Assembly (NCBI GenBank): GCA_963795795.1
Contig: CAWCJS010000034.1
Coordinates: 62,001-126,000, forward strand
Source of the DNA: Palsa-504 sp963795795
GTDB lineage: Bacteria > Actinomycetota > Actinomycetes > Streptosporangiales > Streptosporangiaceae
Length of the DNA: 64,000 bases
Direction of reading: 5' to 3'
Shown here: positions 31,717-40,462 of the stretch, piece after piece
Position numbering within the stretch: the first letter of the stretch is position 1
Layout of the letters: each line of letters opens with the position of its first letter
Notes under the pieces: model-generated
What the model saw: only the letters and a program-made list of their open reading frames with translations
The model's database searches: none
What the model was told of the DNA's origin: nothing
Made by a program: the position numbers and the translations under genes

Positions 31717-34443
31717 TCAGGTTGGCTCGGTTGGCGTGAGCGCCTTGGCCAGCGCGGCCCGGTCTGTTATGCCGAGCTTGATGTAGGCGCGTTGGAGGTG
31801 GTTTTCTACGGTCCGGGGAGAGAGGTACATCCTGTCGGCGATCTCCTTGCTGGAGCGGCCGGCGGCGGCGAGCGTAGCGATCTCACGCTCCCGCTTGGTC
31901 AGCGGGATGGGCCCGCCCGAGCCCTCCGCCGCCACGGGCCGCCGCGCGCCCTCGCAGCGGTCGAACCAGCGCGCCGCTATCTGATTGGCCGCCGCTGCGG
32001 CCCGGGCCTGGCTTCGCCGGTCAAGCACGCGGGCGGCCTCGTCCGCGGCCTCGGCCGCCATCCGCCAGGCCGTCATCCGCGCGAACCGTTCGCTCGCGGC
32101 CAGCAGGGCCTCGGCATCGGCAGCGACCATGGCCTGGGCGTGGTCCGCCAGAACCGAGACCAGCTGGCTATCGGTGCTGGCCGCCAAGGTAACCAACCGT
32201 TCCGCCAGGGCGTTCGAGGGTGCAATACGCAGCCAGGCGTCCAGGATGTTCGCCTCATCAACGATCATGTCAGTGGCTCGGGCCCACGCTACCCCGGCCC
32301 GGGCGGCCGCCTCGGCCGCACCTATATTCCCCTCCGCGCGATGGCAGTCGATCTCGGCGAGGTAGCGGGACGCGTCGTAGTGGCGGGCGATCGGCTGTGT
32401 TCGGCGGGCCTCCTCGAGAGCCGACGCCGCGGACTCGTGCTCGCCGACCTGCGCTCGGGCGCGGGCCAGGCCGGCCAGCGCCCAGGGGCGATACCCGAAG
32501 ATGTCGCGTTCGGCGAGAAGCCCGGACGAGTCACGAAAGATCCGCGCGGCGCTAGCCGGAAGACCCTGCCGGAGCAGCACCTCGCCCAGGAGCACCCCGA
32601 AGGCAGCGGTGGCGTCGAGCAAGCCGCCGGACAGGGCCACCTCCCGCATCCGTTCCAGCATCTCCCTGGCCTGTTCGAGCTCGCCCATGCGCGCCAGCGC
32701 CCCCGCGCGGGAGAACAGGAGCATCGGCACCGCCAGCGGGTGACCAGCTTCGCTCGCGGCCAGCACCGCCTGGTCGACGAGGGCGATCGCTTCGCCGCAG
32801 CGGCCCAGGTAGGAGAGGGCGGCGACGGCCGGGCGAGCCCCGATGCTGCGGCTCAACTCGGCACCCTCCGCCGCGGCAGCCTGTTCGGCATACGCCAGCG
32901 CCGCCGCCGGCCGGGCCGTGTTCAACGCGATGCCGGCGAGCTGCTCGTAAGCCTCGGCGATCAGCGCCGGACTGGCGCCCTGCGGAGCGGCTTCCACCAA
33001 TCCGGTCAGGCCCGCCCTGGCCTCGTCGGCGTCATATCGGCCCCAGAAGCGGAGCCAGCTCAGCCCCAGGGCCAGGCGCAACCGGTCGTCGATGGCCTCA
33101 GCCTTTCCGGCCAGCTCGGCCAGGACCGCCTCCGCCTTGCCTATCTGGCCGGTCCACGCCAGGGCGTAGGCCAACGCGGCGCCCTCGGGTACCCGGCCGG
33201 TGCGCTCGTAGGCGACCCGGGCCAGGCGGATCGCGAGCTCGAGGTCCTGGCGGACGGCTGGGGCATCGGCCGGAGGTCTGGCGGCGGTGCCGGGCAGGAT
33301 CTCCTGCAGCCTCCCGGCGATGGCGGGACCGATCCCGAACAGGGCGGCGTCGCTGCCGAGCGACAGCGTCGCGGGATCGACGTCGAGTCCGGACTCGAAC
33401 GACCAGCACGCCAGGCGGACCCGGTCGGCGGCCCGATGGGCTCCGGTACTCCGCAGCGCCTCCACCAGGTTGCGCCTGATCGCACGCTGCTGCAACGCCG
33501 GCATCCTGCTGCGCAGCACCTCCGCGTGGAGCGGGTGCGCGATGGATATCTCGAGTCTCCGGCCGCTCGCCTCCGTCGACACCAGGCCTCGCCCTTCAAG
33601 GCCCTCCAGGGCCTGCGCCGTCGTGACGCTCGTGACGAGATCGAGCGGCAGGGATCCAGCGACGGCCAGCATCTCCATCGGGGTCAGCTCGTCAGGGTCG
33701 AGCCGGCCCAACCGCGCCGCGACGATCTCCTGGAGGCGGGCGCCCGTCGCCCACTGTCCCTGCCACCGCCACTCGCCTTCGACCTGCCGCAGAGCGCCGG
33801 TTTCCGCGCTGGACAGGACGACCTCACGCAGATAGAGGGGGTTGCCGCCCGTCACGTGCCACATGCGGTTGGCGCTGCTGTCCTGCACGCTCCCACCGAG
33901 GCCTGCCGTCAGCAGTTCGGCCGTCTCGCGCCGCGACAGGTTCTGCAGTTCGATCCGCTCGGCCAGCCCGTCCTTCCACGTGTCGGTCAGAGCGGCAGGA
34001 GCGCGCGTCCCGGTCCTCGTCGTAATGATCGCCATGATCGAACGCGCGGCCACCAGCTGATGGATCAGGCCCGCCGAGTACTCGTCGAGGTCCTGGCCGC
34101 CGTTAGCCAGCACGATCAGCCCCTGGCCGGACCGCATGACGGTCAGCTCATGGGCTACCGCGCCGGCCACCTCGGTCACGTCTGATGAGCCAGGAATGCG
34201 GAGCACGGTCCGCAACGGTCCGAACGGAACGCCGATAAACCCGACGCTGCCCCGGATGGACAGCGTGGCCCAGCCGTGGCGAGCAGCATCGGCGAGGGCT
34301 GCGCCCGCCAGCCTGGACTTCCCCACCCCCGCCGGCCCGCTGATGACTGCGCTCAGGCCACGGGACCTGAGTTTTACGAGATGGTCGAGCTCCTCGGCCC
34401 GCCCCACGAGCGGCCACTCGCCGCCGCCGATCGTGTTCTGCAT
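31717..34443 (-). CDS. Large ATP-binding LuxR-family (LAL) transcriptional regulator
   Basis: A 908-residue LAL-type protein. The N-terminal AAA/NACHT-like ATPase has LVGRAEELDHL and Walker A GPAGVGKS (36-43), then IITTRTGT and TGGNPLYLREVV. The middle (about 300-820) is alanine/leucine-rich helical repeat sequence of TPR type. The C-terminal LuxR helix-turn-helix (about 845-905) reads LTKREREIATLAAAGRSSKEIADRMYLSPRTVENHLQ. The ATG at 34443 has AGGAG 7 nt upstream. It lies 29 nt after trpS, probably cotranscribed from the guaB-guaB3-trpS side or from its own promoter. LAL proteins usually activate secondary metabolism or catabolic genes; no target is indicated here. Confidence 0.93.
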   Translation of the reverse strand: MQNTIGGGEWPLVGRAEELDHLVKLRSRGLSAVISGPAGVGKSRLAGAALADAARHGWATLSIRGSVGFIGVPFGPLRTVLRIPGSSDVTEVAGAVAHELTVMRSGQGLIVLANGGQDLDEYSAGLIHQLVAARSIMAIITTRTGTRAPAALTDTWKDGLAERIELQNLSRRETAELLTAGLGGSVQDSSANRMWHVTGGNPLYLREVVLSSAETGALRQVEGEWRWQGQWATGARLQEIVAARLGRLDPDELTPMEMLAVAGSLPLDLVTSVTTAQALEGLEGRGLVSTEASGRRLEISIAHPLHAEVLRSRMPALQQRAIRRNLVEALRSTGAHRAADRVRLACWSFESGLDVDPATLSLGSDAALFGIGPAIAGRLQEILPGTAARPPADAPAVRQDLELAIRLARVAYERTGRVPEGAALAYALAWTGQIGKAEAVLAELAGKAEAIDDRLRLALGLSWLRFWGRYDADEARAGLTGLVEAAPQGASPALIAEAYEQLAGIALNTARPAAALAYAEQAAAAEGAELSRSIGARPAVAALSYLGRCGEAIALVDQAVLAASEAGHPLAVPMLLFSRAGALARMGELEQAREMLERMREVALSGGLLDATAAFGVLLGEVLLRQGLPASAARIFRDSSGLLAERDIFGYRPWALAGLARARAQVGEHESAASALEEARRTQPIARHYDASRYLAEIDCHRAEGNIGAAEAAARAGVAWARATDMIVDEANILDAWLRIAPSNALAERLVTLAASTDSQLVSVLADHAQAMVAADAEALLAASERFARMTAWRMAAEAADEAARVLDRRSQARAAAAANQIAARWFDRCEGARRPVAAEGSGGPIPLTKREREIATLAAAGRSSKEIADRMYLSPRTVENHLQRAYIKLGITDRAALAKALTPTEPT

Positions 34444-34472
34444 CGTCCCGCTCCTGATGGCCTGCTGCGGCG

Positions 34473-35480
34473 CTAGGCGGACGGGGGGAGCAGGCCGATG
34501 CGCTCGCGGACCACGGTCATGGTCTGGGCGGCGACGCGGCGGGCGCGGGCGGCACCGTGGGCGAGGAGTCGGTCGAGGCCGGGCTCGTCGGCCAGGATGC
34601 GCTGGGTCTTCTCCCTGATCGGGGCGAAGGTGGCCACGACCAGCTCGGCCAGGTCCTTCTTGAAGGCGCCGTAGCCCGCCCCTTCGTAGGTGGCCTCGAC
34701 CGCGGCCACCGGCTGGTCGGACAGCGCCGAGTAGATCCGCAGCAGGTTGGTCACGCCGGGCTTGCCCTCGGGGTCGGCGCGCACCTCGGAGCCCGGGTCG
34801 GTGACCGCGCGGGCGATCTTCCTGCGGATGACGTCCTCGTCGTCGAGGACGTCGATGATCCCCTGCGGGGACGAGGACGACTTGCTCATCTTGGCCGTCG
34901 GGTCCTGCAGGTCGTAGATCTTGGCCACCTCGGCCAGGATGTAGGCCTGAGGCGGCACGAAGGTCGGGCCGTAGCGGTGGTTGAACCGCTGGGCGAGCGT
35001 CCGGCTCAGCTCCAGGTGCTGCCGCTGGTCCTCGCCCACGGGCACCTGGTCGGCCTGGTACAGCAGGATGTCCGCGGCCTGCAGGATCGGGTAGGTGAAC
35101 AGGCCGACGGAGGCCTGGTCCTGGCCCTGGGCCGACGCCTTGTCCTTGAACTGGATCATCCGACTCGCCTCGCCGAACCCGGTCAGGCAGCCGAGGATCC
35201 AAGCCAGCTCGGCGTGCTCGGCCACCTGTGACTGCACGAACAGCGTGCACCGGTCCGGGTCGAGCCCGGCGGCGAGCAGCTGGGCCGCGGCCACCCTGGT
35301 CCGCGCGGTCAGCAGGGCCGGGTCCTGCGGGACCGTGATCGCGTGCAGGTCCACGACGCAGTAGAAGGCGTCGTAGGTGTCCTGCAGCGCCACCCACTGC
35401 CGCAGCGCGCCCAGGTAGTTGCCCAGGTGGAAGGAGTCGGCGGTGGGCTGGATGCCGGAAAGCACGCGGAGCCGGGACAT
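34473..35480 (-). CDS. trpS: Tryptophanyl-tRNA synthetase
   Basis: Charges tRNA-Trp. A 335-residue class Ic synthetase: RVLSGIQPTADSFHLGNYLGAL contains the HIGH-like motif (SFHLGNY), SQVAEHAELAW, and the KMSKS loop appears as AKMSKSSSSPQG. Length is normal for the bacterial enzyme. ATG 35480 lies 10 nt after the guaB3 stop, so cotranscription is likely. The kyn tryptophan-breakdown operon is about 5 kb away. Confidence 0.97.
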   Translation of the reverse strand: MSRLRVLSGIQPTADSFHLGNYLGALRQWVALQDTYDAFYCVVDLHAITVPQDPALLTARTRVAAAQLLAAGLDPDRCTLFVQSQVAEHAELAWILGCLTGFGEASRMIQFKDKASAQGQDQASVGLFTYPILQAADILLYQADQVPVGEDQRQHLELSRTLAQRFNHRYGPTFVPPQAYILAEVAKIYDLQDPTAKMSKSSSSPQGIIDVLDDEDVIRRKIARAVTDPGSEVRADPEGKPGVTNLLRIYSALSDQPVAAVEATYEGAGYGAFKKDLAELVVATFAPIREKTQRILADEPGLDRLLAHGAARARRVAAQTMTVVRERIGLLPPSA

Positions 35481-35490
35481 GCGCGAGAGT

Positions 35491-36624
35491 CTAACGCTGG
35501 GGGCGGGGCAGGCCGGAATCGGCGACTACGACCTCCACCCGCTGGAACTCCTTGAGGTCGGAGTACCCGGCCGTGGCCATGGTCCGGCGCAGCGCGCCCA
35601 TCAGGTTCATCGACCCGTCCGGGACGGTGGAGGGGCCGTGCAGGATCTGCTCCAGCGTGCCGATCGTGCCGACCCGGACCCGGACGCCCCGGGGCAGCTC
35701 GGTGTGGTTGGCCTCGTGCCCCCAGTGGTAGCCCCGGCCGGGGGCCTCGGCGGCCCGGGCCAGCGGGGAGCCCACCATCACCGCGTCCGCGCCGATGGCC
35801 AGCGCCTTGGCGATGTCGCCGCTGCTGGTCATGGACCCGTCGGCGATCACGTGCACGTAGCGGCCGCCCGACTCGTCCAGGTAGTCGCGCCGCGCCGCGG
35901 CCACGTCGGCGATCGCGGTGGCCATCGGGACCGCCACGCCGAGCACGGTCACGGTGGTGTGGCCCGACCCGCCGCCGAACCCGACCAGGACCCCGGCGGC
36001 CCCGGTGCGCATCAGGTGCAGCGCCGCGGTGTAGGTCGCGCAGCCGCCGACCACCACCGGGACGTCGAGCTCGTAGATGAACTGCTTGAGGTTGAGCGGC
36101 TCGGCGCGCCCCGAGACGTGCTCGGCCGACACCGTGGTCCCGCGGATCACGAAGATGTCCACGCCGGCGTCGACGACCGCCTTGGCGTACCGCGCGGTGC
36201 GCTGCGGGGACAGGCTGGCCGCGGTGGTGACCCCGGCGGCGGCGATCTCGGCGATCCGCCGGCCGATCAGGTCCTCGGAGATCGGCTCGCCGTACATGGC
36301 CTGCAACCGGCGGGTGGCGGCCTGCTCGTCGAGCTCGGTCACCTCGGCCAGCAGCGGCTCGGGGTCCTCGTACCTGGTCCAGAGCCCCTCCAGGTCGAGC
36401 ACCGCGAGCCCGCCCAGGCGGCCGATCGCGATGGCCGTGGCCGGCGACACCACGCTGTCCATGGGGCAGGCCATCAGCGGCATCCCGAAGCGATAGGCGT
36501 CGATCTGCCAGGAGATGGACACCTCCTCCGGGTCCCGCGTCCGGCGGGCGGGCACGATGCCGATCTCGCCGAGCGAGTACGCCCGGCGGCCGGACTTCCC
36601 GCGGCCGATCTCCACGTCGGTCAC
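35491..36624 (-). CDS. guaB3: GuaB3 family IMP dehydrogenase-like protein
   Basis: A 377-residue IMP dehydrogenase/GMP reductase-fold protein without CBS domains, the actinobacterial GuaB3 type. It starts (V)TDVEIGRGKSGRRAYSLGEIGIVPARRTRDPEEV and contains FGMPLMACPMDSVVSP, VVGGCATYTAALHLMRTGAAGVLVGFGGG and IADGSMTSSGDIAKALAIGADAVMVGSPLA. The GTG at 36624 overlaps the guaB stop by 4 nt. Its reaction is not firmly known in most actinomycetes; a GMP reductase-like role has been proposed for some. Confidence 0.95.
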   Translation of the reverse strand: MTDVEIGRGKSGRRAYSLGEIGIVPARRTRDPEEVSISWQIDAYRFGMPLMACPMDSVVSPATAIAIGRLGGLAVLDLEGLWTRYEDPEPLLAEVTELDEQAATRRLQAMYGEPISEDLIGRRIAEIAAAGVTTAASLSPQRTARYAKAVVDAGVDIFVIRGTTVSAEHVSGRAEPLNLKQFIYELDVPVVVGGCATYTAALHLMRTGAAGVLVGFGGGSGHTTVTVLGVAVPMATAIADVAAARRDYLDESGGRYVHVIADGSMTSSGDIAKALAIGADAVMVGSPLARAAEAPGRGYHWGHEANHTELPRGVRVRVGTIGTLEQILHGPSTVPDGSMNLMGALRRTMATAGYSDLKEFQRVEVVVADSGLPRPQR

Positions 36625-38147
36625 GGCTGCGTCCCGGCCCGGCCCGGGCGGGCGCTGTAGTTCGGGGCCTCGACCGTCATCGTGACGTCGTGCGGGTGGC
36701 TCTCGGTCAGGCCGGCCGCGGTGATCTGGATGAACCGCGCCTCCTGGAGCTCGGCGATGGTGCGGGCGCCGCAGTACCCCATCGCGGCGCGCAGCCCGCC
36801 GACCAGCTGGCCGGCCACCGCGGCCAGCGGGCCGCGGTACGGCACCTGGCCCTCGACGCCCTCGGGTACGAGCTTGTCCTCCCGCAGCACGTCGTCCTGG
36901 AAGTAGCGGTCCTTGGAGTAGGAGCGGCCCCGCTCCCGGTTCCGCATGGCGCCCAGCGACCCCATGCCCCGATAGAGCTTGTACTGCTTGCCGTTGATGA
37001 AGACGACCTCGCCCGGGCTCTCCTCGCATCCGGCCAGGAGGCTGCCGAGCATCACGGCGTCGGCGCCCGCGGCGATGGCCTTGGCGATGTCGCCCGAGTA
37101 CTGGAGCCCGCCGTCGCCGATCACGGGCACCCCGGCCGGGCGTGCCGCCCGCGCCGCCTCGTAGATCGCGGTCACCTGGGGGACGCCCACGCCCGCGACC
37201 ACCCGGGTGGTGCAGATCGACCCGGGTCCGACGCCCACCTTGATGCCGTCCGCTCCCGCGTCCACCAGCGCCTGCGCGCCGGCCCTGGTGGCGACGTTGC
37301 CGCCGATCACGTCGGTGTCCGAGTTGGCCTTGATCTGCGCGATCATGTCCAGCACGGCCTGCGCGTGCCCGTGCGCGGTGTCCACGACCAGGAAGTCGAC
37401 GCCGGCCTCGGTCAGCGCCTGCGCGCGCCACTTGGCGTCCTCGCCGACCCCCACGGCGGCGCCCACCACCAGGCGGCCCGCCGCATCCTTGGTGGCGTGC
37501 GGGAACTTCTCGCTCTTGGTGAAGTCCTTCACGGTGATCAGGCCGCGCAGCCGACCCGCCGCGTCGACCAGCGGCAGCTTCTCCACCTTGTGCTGGCGCA
37601 GCAGCGCCAGCGCGTCGGCGGAGGCGACCCCGACCGGGGCGGTAATCAAGGGCATCGGCGTCATCACCTCGGCCACGGCGCGGCCGTGGTCGGTCTCGAA
37701 CCTGATGTCCCGGTTCGTAACGATGCCAAGCAGAACGCCGTCGGCGCTGGTCACCGGGACGCCCGAGATCCGGTACTGGGCGCACAGCGCGTCGACGTCC
37801 GCGATCGTGGCGTCCGGCCCGCACGTCACCGGGTCGGTGATCATGCCGGCCTCGGACCGCTTGACCATGTCCACCTGCTGGGCCTGCTCCTCGACCGACA
37901 GGTTGCGGTGCAGCACGCCGACCCCGCCTTGGCGGGCCATGGCGACCGCCATCCTCGCCTCGGTGACGGTGTCCATGGACGCCGAGACGAGCGGGATCCG
38001 CAGGCGGTACCGGCGCGTGATCCGGGTCGAGGTGTCCGCCTCGCTGGGCAGCACTCCCGAATGGGCGGGCAGCAGGAGCACGTCATCGAAGGTCAGCCCG
38101 ACGGGCCCGAACTTGTCCTGGGGGGCCGGACCTGCGTGATCAGTCAT
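36621..38147 (-). CDS. guaB: Inosine-5'-monophosphate dehydrogenase
   Basis: NAD-dependent oxidation of IMP to XMP, the committed step to GMP. The 508-residue enzyme has a catalytic barrel split by two CBS domains (about 110-230; MITDPVTCGPDATIADVDAL and MTPMPLITAPVGVASADALAL). The catalytic loop is GVGPGSICTTRVVAGVGVPQ; DGGLQYSGDIAKAIAAGADAVMLGSLLAG and GMGSLGAM follow. guaA, the next step, is at 43980-45608. It is followed by guaB3 and trpS, and preceded by groEL1. Confidence 0.97.
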   Translation of the reverse strand: MTDHAGPAPQDKFGPVGLTFDDVLLLPAHSGVLPSEADTSTRITRRYRLRIPLVSASMDTVTEARMAVAMARQGGVGVLHRNLSVEEQAQQVDMVKRSEAGMITDPVTCGPDATIADVDALCAQYRISGVPVTSADGVLLGIVTNRDIRFETDHGRAVAEVMTPMPLITAPVGVASADALALLRQHKVEKLPLVDAAGRLRGLITVKDFTKSEKFPHATKDAAGRLVVGAAVGVGEDAKWRAQALTEAGVDFLVVDTAHGHAQAVLDMIAQIKANSDTDVIGGNVATRAGAQALVDAGADGIKVGVGPGSICTTRVVAGVGVPQVTAIYEAARAARPAGVPVIGDGGLQYSGDIAKAIAAGADAVMLGSLLAGCEESPGEVVFINGKQYKLYRGMGSLGAMRNRERGRSYSKDRYFQDDVLREDKLVPEGVEGQVPYRGPLAAVAGQLVGGLRAAMGYCGARTIAELQEARFIQITAAGLTESHPHDVTMTVEAPNYSARPGRAGTQP

Positions 38148-38251
38148 GGCACCTTCCGCGGAGGCGACAGCGGGAATGCGGACATCCTAAACAGACGCCG
38201 AACGCGGGGGCCACTTCCGCGGCCCCCGCGTCCCAGCTAGGCTCACCCTGC

Positions 38252-39874
38252 TCAGTGCGAGTGGCCGTGCCCGTGCCCGTGGCCGTCGCCAGCGGGCTCC
38301 TTCTCCTCGGGCTTCTCGACCACCAGGGCCTCCGTCGTCAGCAGCATGCCGGCGATGGAGGCGGCGTTCTGCACCGCGGACCTGGTCACCTTGACCGGGT
38401 CGATGATGCCCTGGGCGATCAGGTCACCGTATTCGCCGGTCGCCGCGTTGAAGCCGTGCCCGGCGGGCAGGGCGCGGATCTTCTCGACCACGACCGAGCC
38501 CTCCGCGCCCGCGTTGAGGGCGATCCAGCGGGCCGGCTCGACCAGGGCCTTCACGACCACCTGCACGCCGGTCGCCTCGTCGCCCTTGCGCCCGAGGTCG
38601 CCGAGGTCGGCGGCCACGCGCACCAGGGCACTGCCGCCGCCGGCGATGATGCCCTCCTCGATGGCGGCGCGGGTGGCGGAGATGGCGTCCTCCAGGCGGT
38701 GCTTCTTTTCCTTCAGCTCCACCTCGGTCGCGGCCCCGACCTTCAGCACGGAGACGCCGCCGGACAGCTTGGCCAGCCGCTCCTGCAGCTTCTCCCGGTC
38801 CCAGTCGGAATCGGTGTTCTCGATCTCGGTGCGGATCTGCTTGATCCGGTCCTCGATCTCGGTCTTGTCGCCGGCCCCGTCGATGATCGTGGTGTCGTCC
38901 TTGGTCACGACGACCCGACGGGCGCGGCCGAGCGTCTCGAGCCCGACCGACTCCAGCTTGATGCCGAGCTCGTCGCTGACCAGGGTGCCGCCGGTCAGCG
39001 TCGCCATGTCGGCGAGCATGGCCTTGCGGCGGTCACCGAAGCCGGGCGCCTTAACCGCCGCCACGGCCAGCAGGCCGCGGATCTTGTTGACCACCAGCGT
39101 GGCGAGCGCCTCGCCGTCTACGTCCTCGGCCACGACCAGCAGCGGCTTCTTCACCTGGGCGATCTTCTCGAGCAGCGGCAGGAAGTCCTGCATGGAGGAG
39201 ATCTTCGCCTGGTGGATGAGGACGTACGCGTCCTCCAGGACCGCCTCGAGGCGCTCGGGGTCGGTCATGAAATACGGCGAGATGTAGCCCTTGTCGAACT
39301 GGAGGCCCTCGGTGAACTGAAGCTCGAGGCCCATCGTCGGCGACTCCTCGACGGTGATGACCCCGTCCTTGCCGACCTTGCTGAACGCCTCGGCGATCAG
39401 CTCGCCGATCTTCTCGTCCTGCGCGGAGATGGTGGCGACGTGCGCGATCTCGGTCTGCTCTTCCACGTCGCGCGCGGCCTCGAGCAGCCGCTCGGAGACC
39501 GCGGCGGCGGCGGCGTCGATCCCGCGCTTGAGGTCCATCGGGTTCGCGCCGGCCGCGACCGAACGCAGCCCGTGGTGCACCATCGCCTGGGCCAGGACGG
39601 TCGCCGTCGTGGTGCCGTCCCCGGCGATGTCATTGGTCTTGGTGGCGACCTCCTTGGCGAGCTGGGCGCCCAGGTTCTCGTACGGGTTCTCCAGCTCCAC
39701 CTCCTTGGCGACGGTCACGCCGTCGTTGGTGATGGTGGGGGCGCCCCATTTCTTATCGATGACCACATTGCGGCCGCGAGGGCCCAGGGTCACCTTGACG
39801 GTGTCGGCGAGCTTGTTGACGCCGCGCTCAAGCAAGCGGCGGGCGTCCTCGTCGAACTCCAGAATCTTGGGCAT
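38252..39874 (-). CDS. groEL: Chaperonin GroEL1 with His-rich C-terminus
   Basis: ATP-dependent chaperonin, 540 residues: VTLGPRGRNVVIDKKWGAP, GDGTTTATVLAQA (ATP site), and the long apical and intermediate domains of the family. The C-terminus ends GDGHGHGHGHSH rather than the usual Gly-Gly-Met repeats; this His-rich tail marks the GroEL1 paralogue linked to groES in actinobacteria. It lies 83 nt after groES under the same CIRCE element. A second, GroES-unlinked GroEL2 would be expected elsewhere in the genome. Confidence 0.98.
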   Translation of the reverse strand: MPKILEFDEDARRLLERGVNKLADTVKVTLGPRGRNVVIDKKWGAPTITNDGVTVAKEVELENPYENLGAQLAKEVATKTNDIAGDGTTTATVLAQAMVHHGLRSVAAGANPMDLKRGIDAAAAAVSERLLEAARDVEEQTEIAHVATISAQDEKIGELIAEAFSKVGKDGVITVEESPTMGLELQFTEGLQFDKGYISPYFMTDPERLEAVLEDAYVLIHQAKISSMQDFLPLLEKIAQVKKPLLVVAEDVDGEALATLVVNKIRGLLAVAAVKAPGFGDRRKAMLADMATLTGGTLVSDELGIKLESVGLETLGRARRVVVTKDDTTIIDGAGDKTEIEDRIKQIRTEIENTDSDWDREKLQERLAKLSGGVSVLKVGAATEVELKEKKHRLEDAISATRAAIEEGIIAGGGSALVRVAADLGDLGRKGDEATGVQVVVKALVEPARWIALNAGAEGSVVVEKIRALPAGHGFNAATGEYGDLIAQGIIDPVKVTRSAVQNAASIAGMLLTTEALVVEKPEEKEPAGDGHGHGHGHSH

Positions 39875-39957
39875 TGACTATTCCTCATTCAGGAGATCGC
39901 ATTCTCAACGGCCTGCGGGGCAGGACCGCAGTCCTGCCCCGGCCAGCCGCACATTTC

Positions 39958-40269
39958 CTACTTTTCGATGACGGCGAGGACGTCGCGGGCGGAGAGCACC
40001 AGGTACTCCTCGCCCGAGTACTTCACCTCGGTACCGCCATACTTGCTGTACAGCACCACGTCGCCGACCTTGACGTCGATCGGCACGCGCTTGGTTCCCG
40101 CGTCGTCAAAGCGACCCGGGCCGACCGCGACGACTTCGCCCTCCTGGGGCTTCTCCTTCGCGGTGTCCGGGATCACTAGCCCGGATGCCGTGGTCTGCTC
40201 AGCCTCGAGCGGCTTGACCACGATCCGGTCTTCGAGCGGCTTGATTACTACCTTGGTGGCGGTCGTCAC
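39958..40269 (-). CDS. groES: Co-chaperonin GroES
   Basis: Heptameric lid of the GroEL chamber. The 103-residue protein has VVIKPLEDRIVVKPLEAEQTT, the mobile loop TTASGLVIPDTAKEKPQEG and VLYSKYGGTEVKY. The GTG at 40269 has GGAGG 7 nt upstream. Transcription is controlled by the CIRCE palindrome 95 nt upstream. Confidence 0.98.
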   Translation of the reverse strand: MTTATKVVIKPLEDRIVVKPLEAEQTTASGLVIPDTAKEKPQEGEVVAVGPGRFDDAGTKRVPIDVKVGDVVLYSKYGGTEVKYSGEEYLVLSARDVLAVIEK

Positions 40270-40363
40270 GATCTGACCTCCCCCTCCGGAAAGGCTAATG
40301 GTGAGTTACTAGGGAGAACGAGCATGGCGGCCTGCCGTCGCGGGGATCAGACTGCCTCTCGCG

Positions 40364-40390
40364 TTAGCACTCTACACTAGTGAGTGCTAA
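40364..40390. promoter_or_regulatory. CIRCE operator (HrcA site) of groESL
   Basis: Perfect CIRCE: arms TTAGCACTC (40364-40372) and GAGTGCTAA (40382-40390) with a 9-nt spacer, upstream of groES. Bound by the HrcA heat-shock repressor. Confidence 0.97.
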
Positions 40391-40449
40391 TCCCGAACAG
40401 TAGCCGTAGCGGGCGGACTCGTCAACACGAGCCCAAGATCCCGAAGCGT

Positions 40450-40455
40450 TAGGGT
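40450..40455 (+). promoter_or_regulatory. -10 element of the kynUA operon (leaderless)
   Basis: TAGGGT followed after 7 nt by the kynU ATG at 40463, with no Shine-Dalgarno. It lies 60 nt from the CIRCE site on the opposite strand's promoter region. Confidence 0.55.
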
Positions 40456-40462
40456 GTGCGGT

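Noticed and set aside
34444..35397. Upstream extension of the LAL regulator frame through trpS
   Set aside because: The extension is in an alternate frame of trpS with Arg/Pro-rich shadow sequence; the real start at 34443 has AGGAG and a conserved N-terminus.
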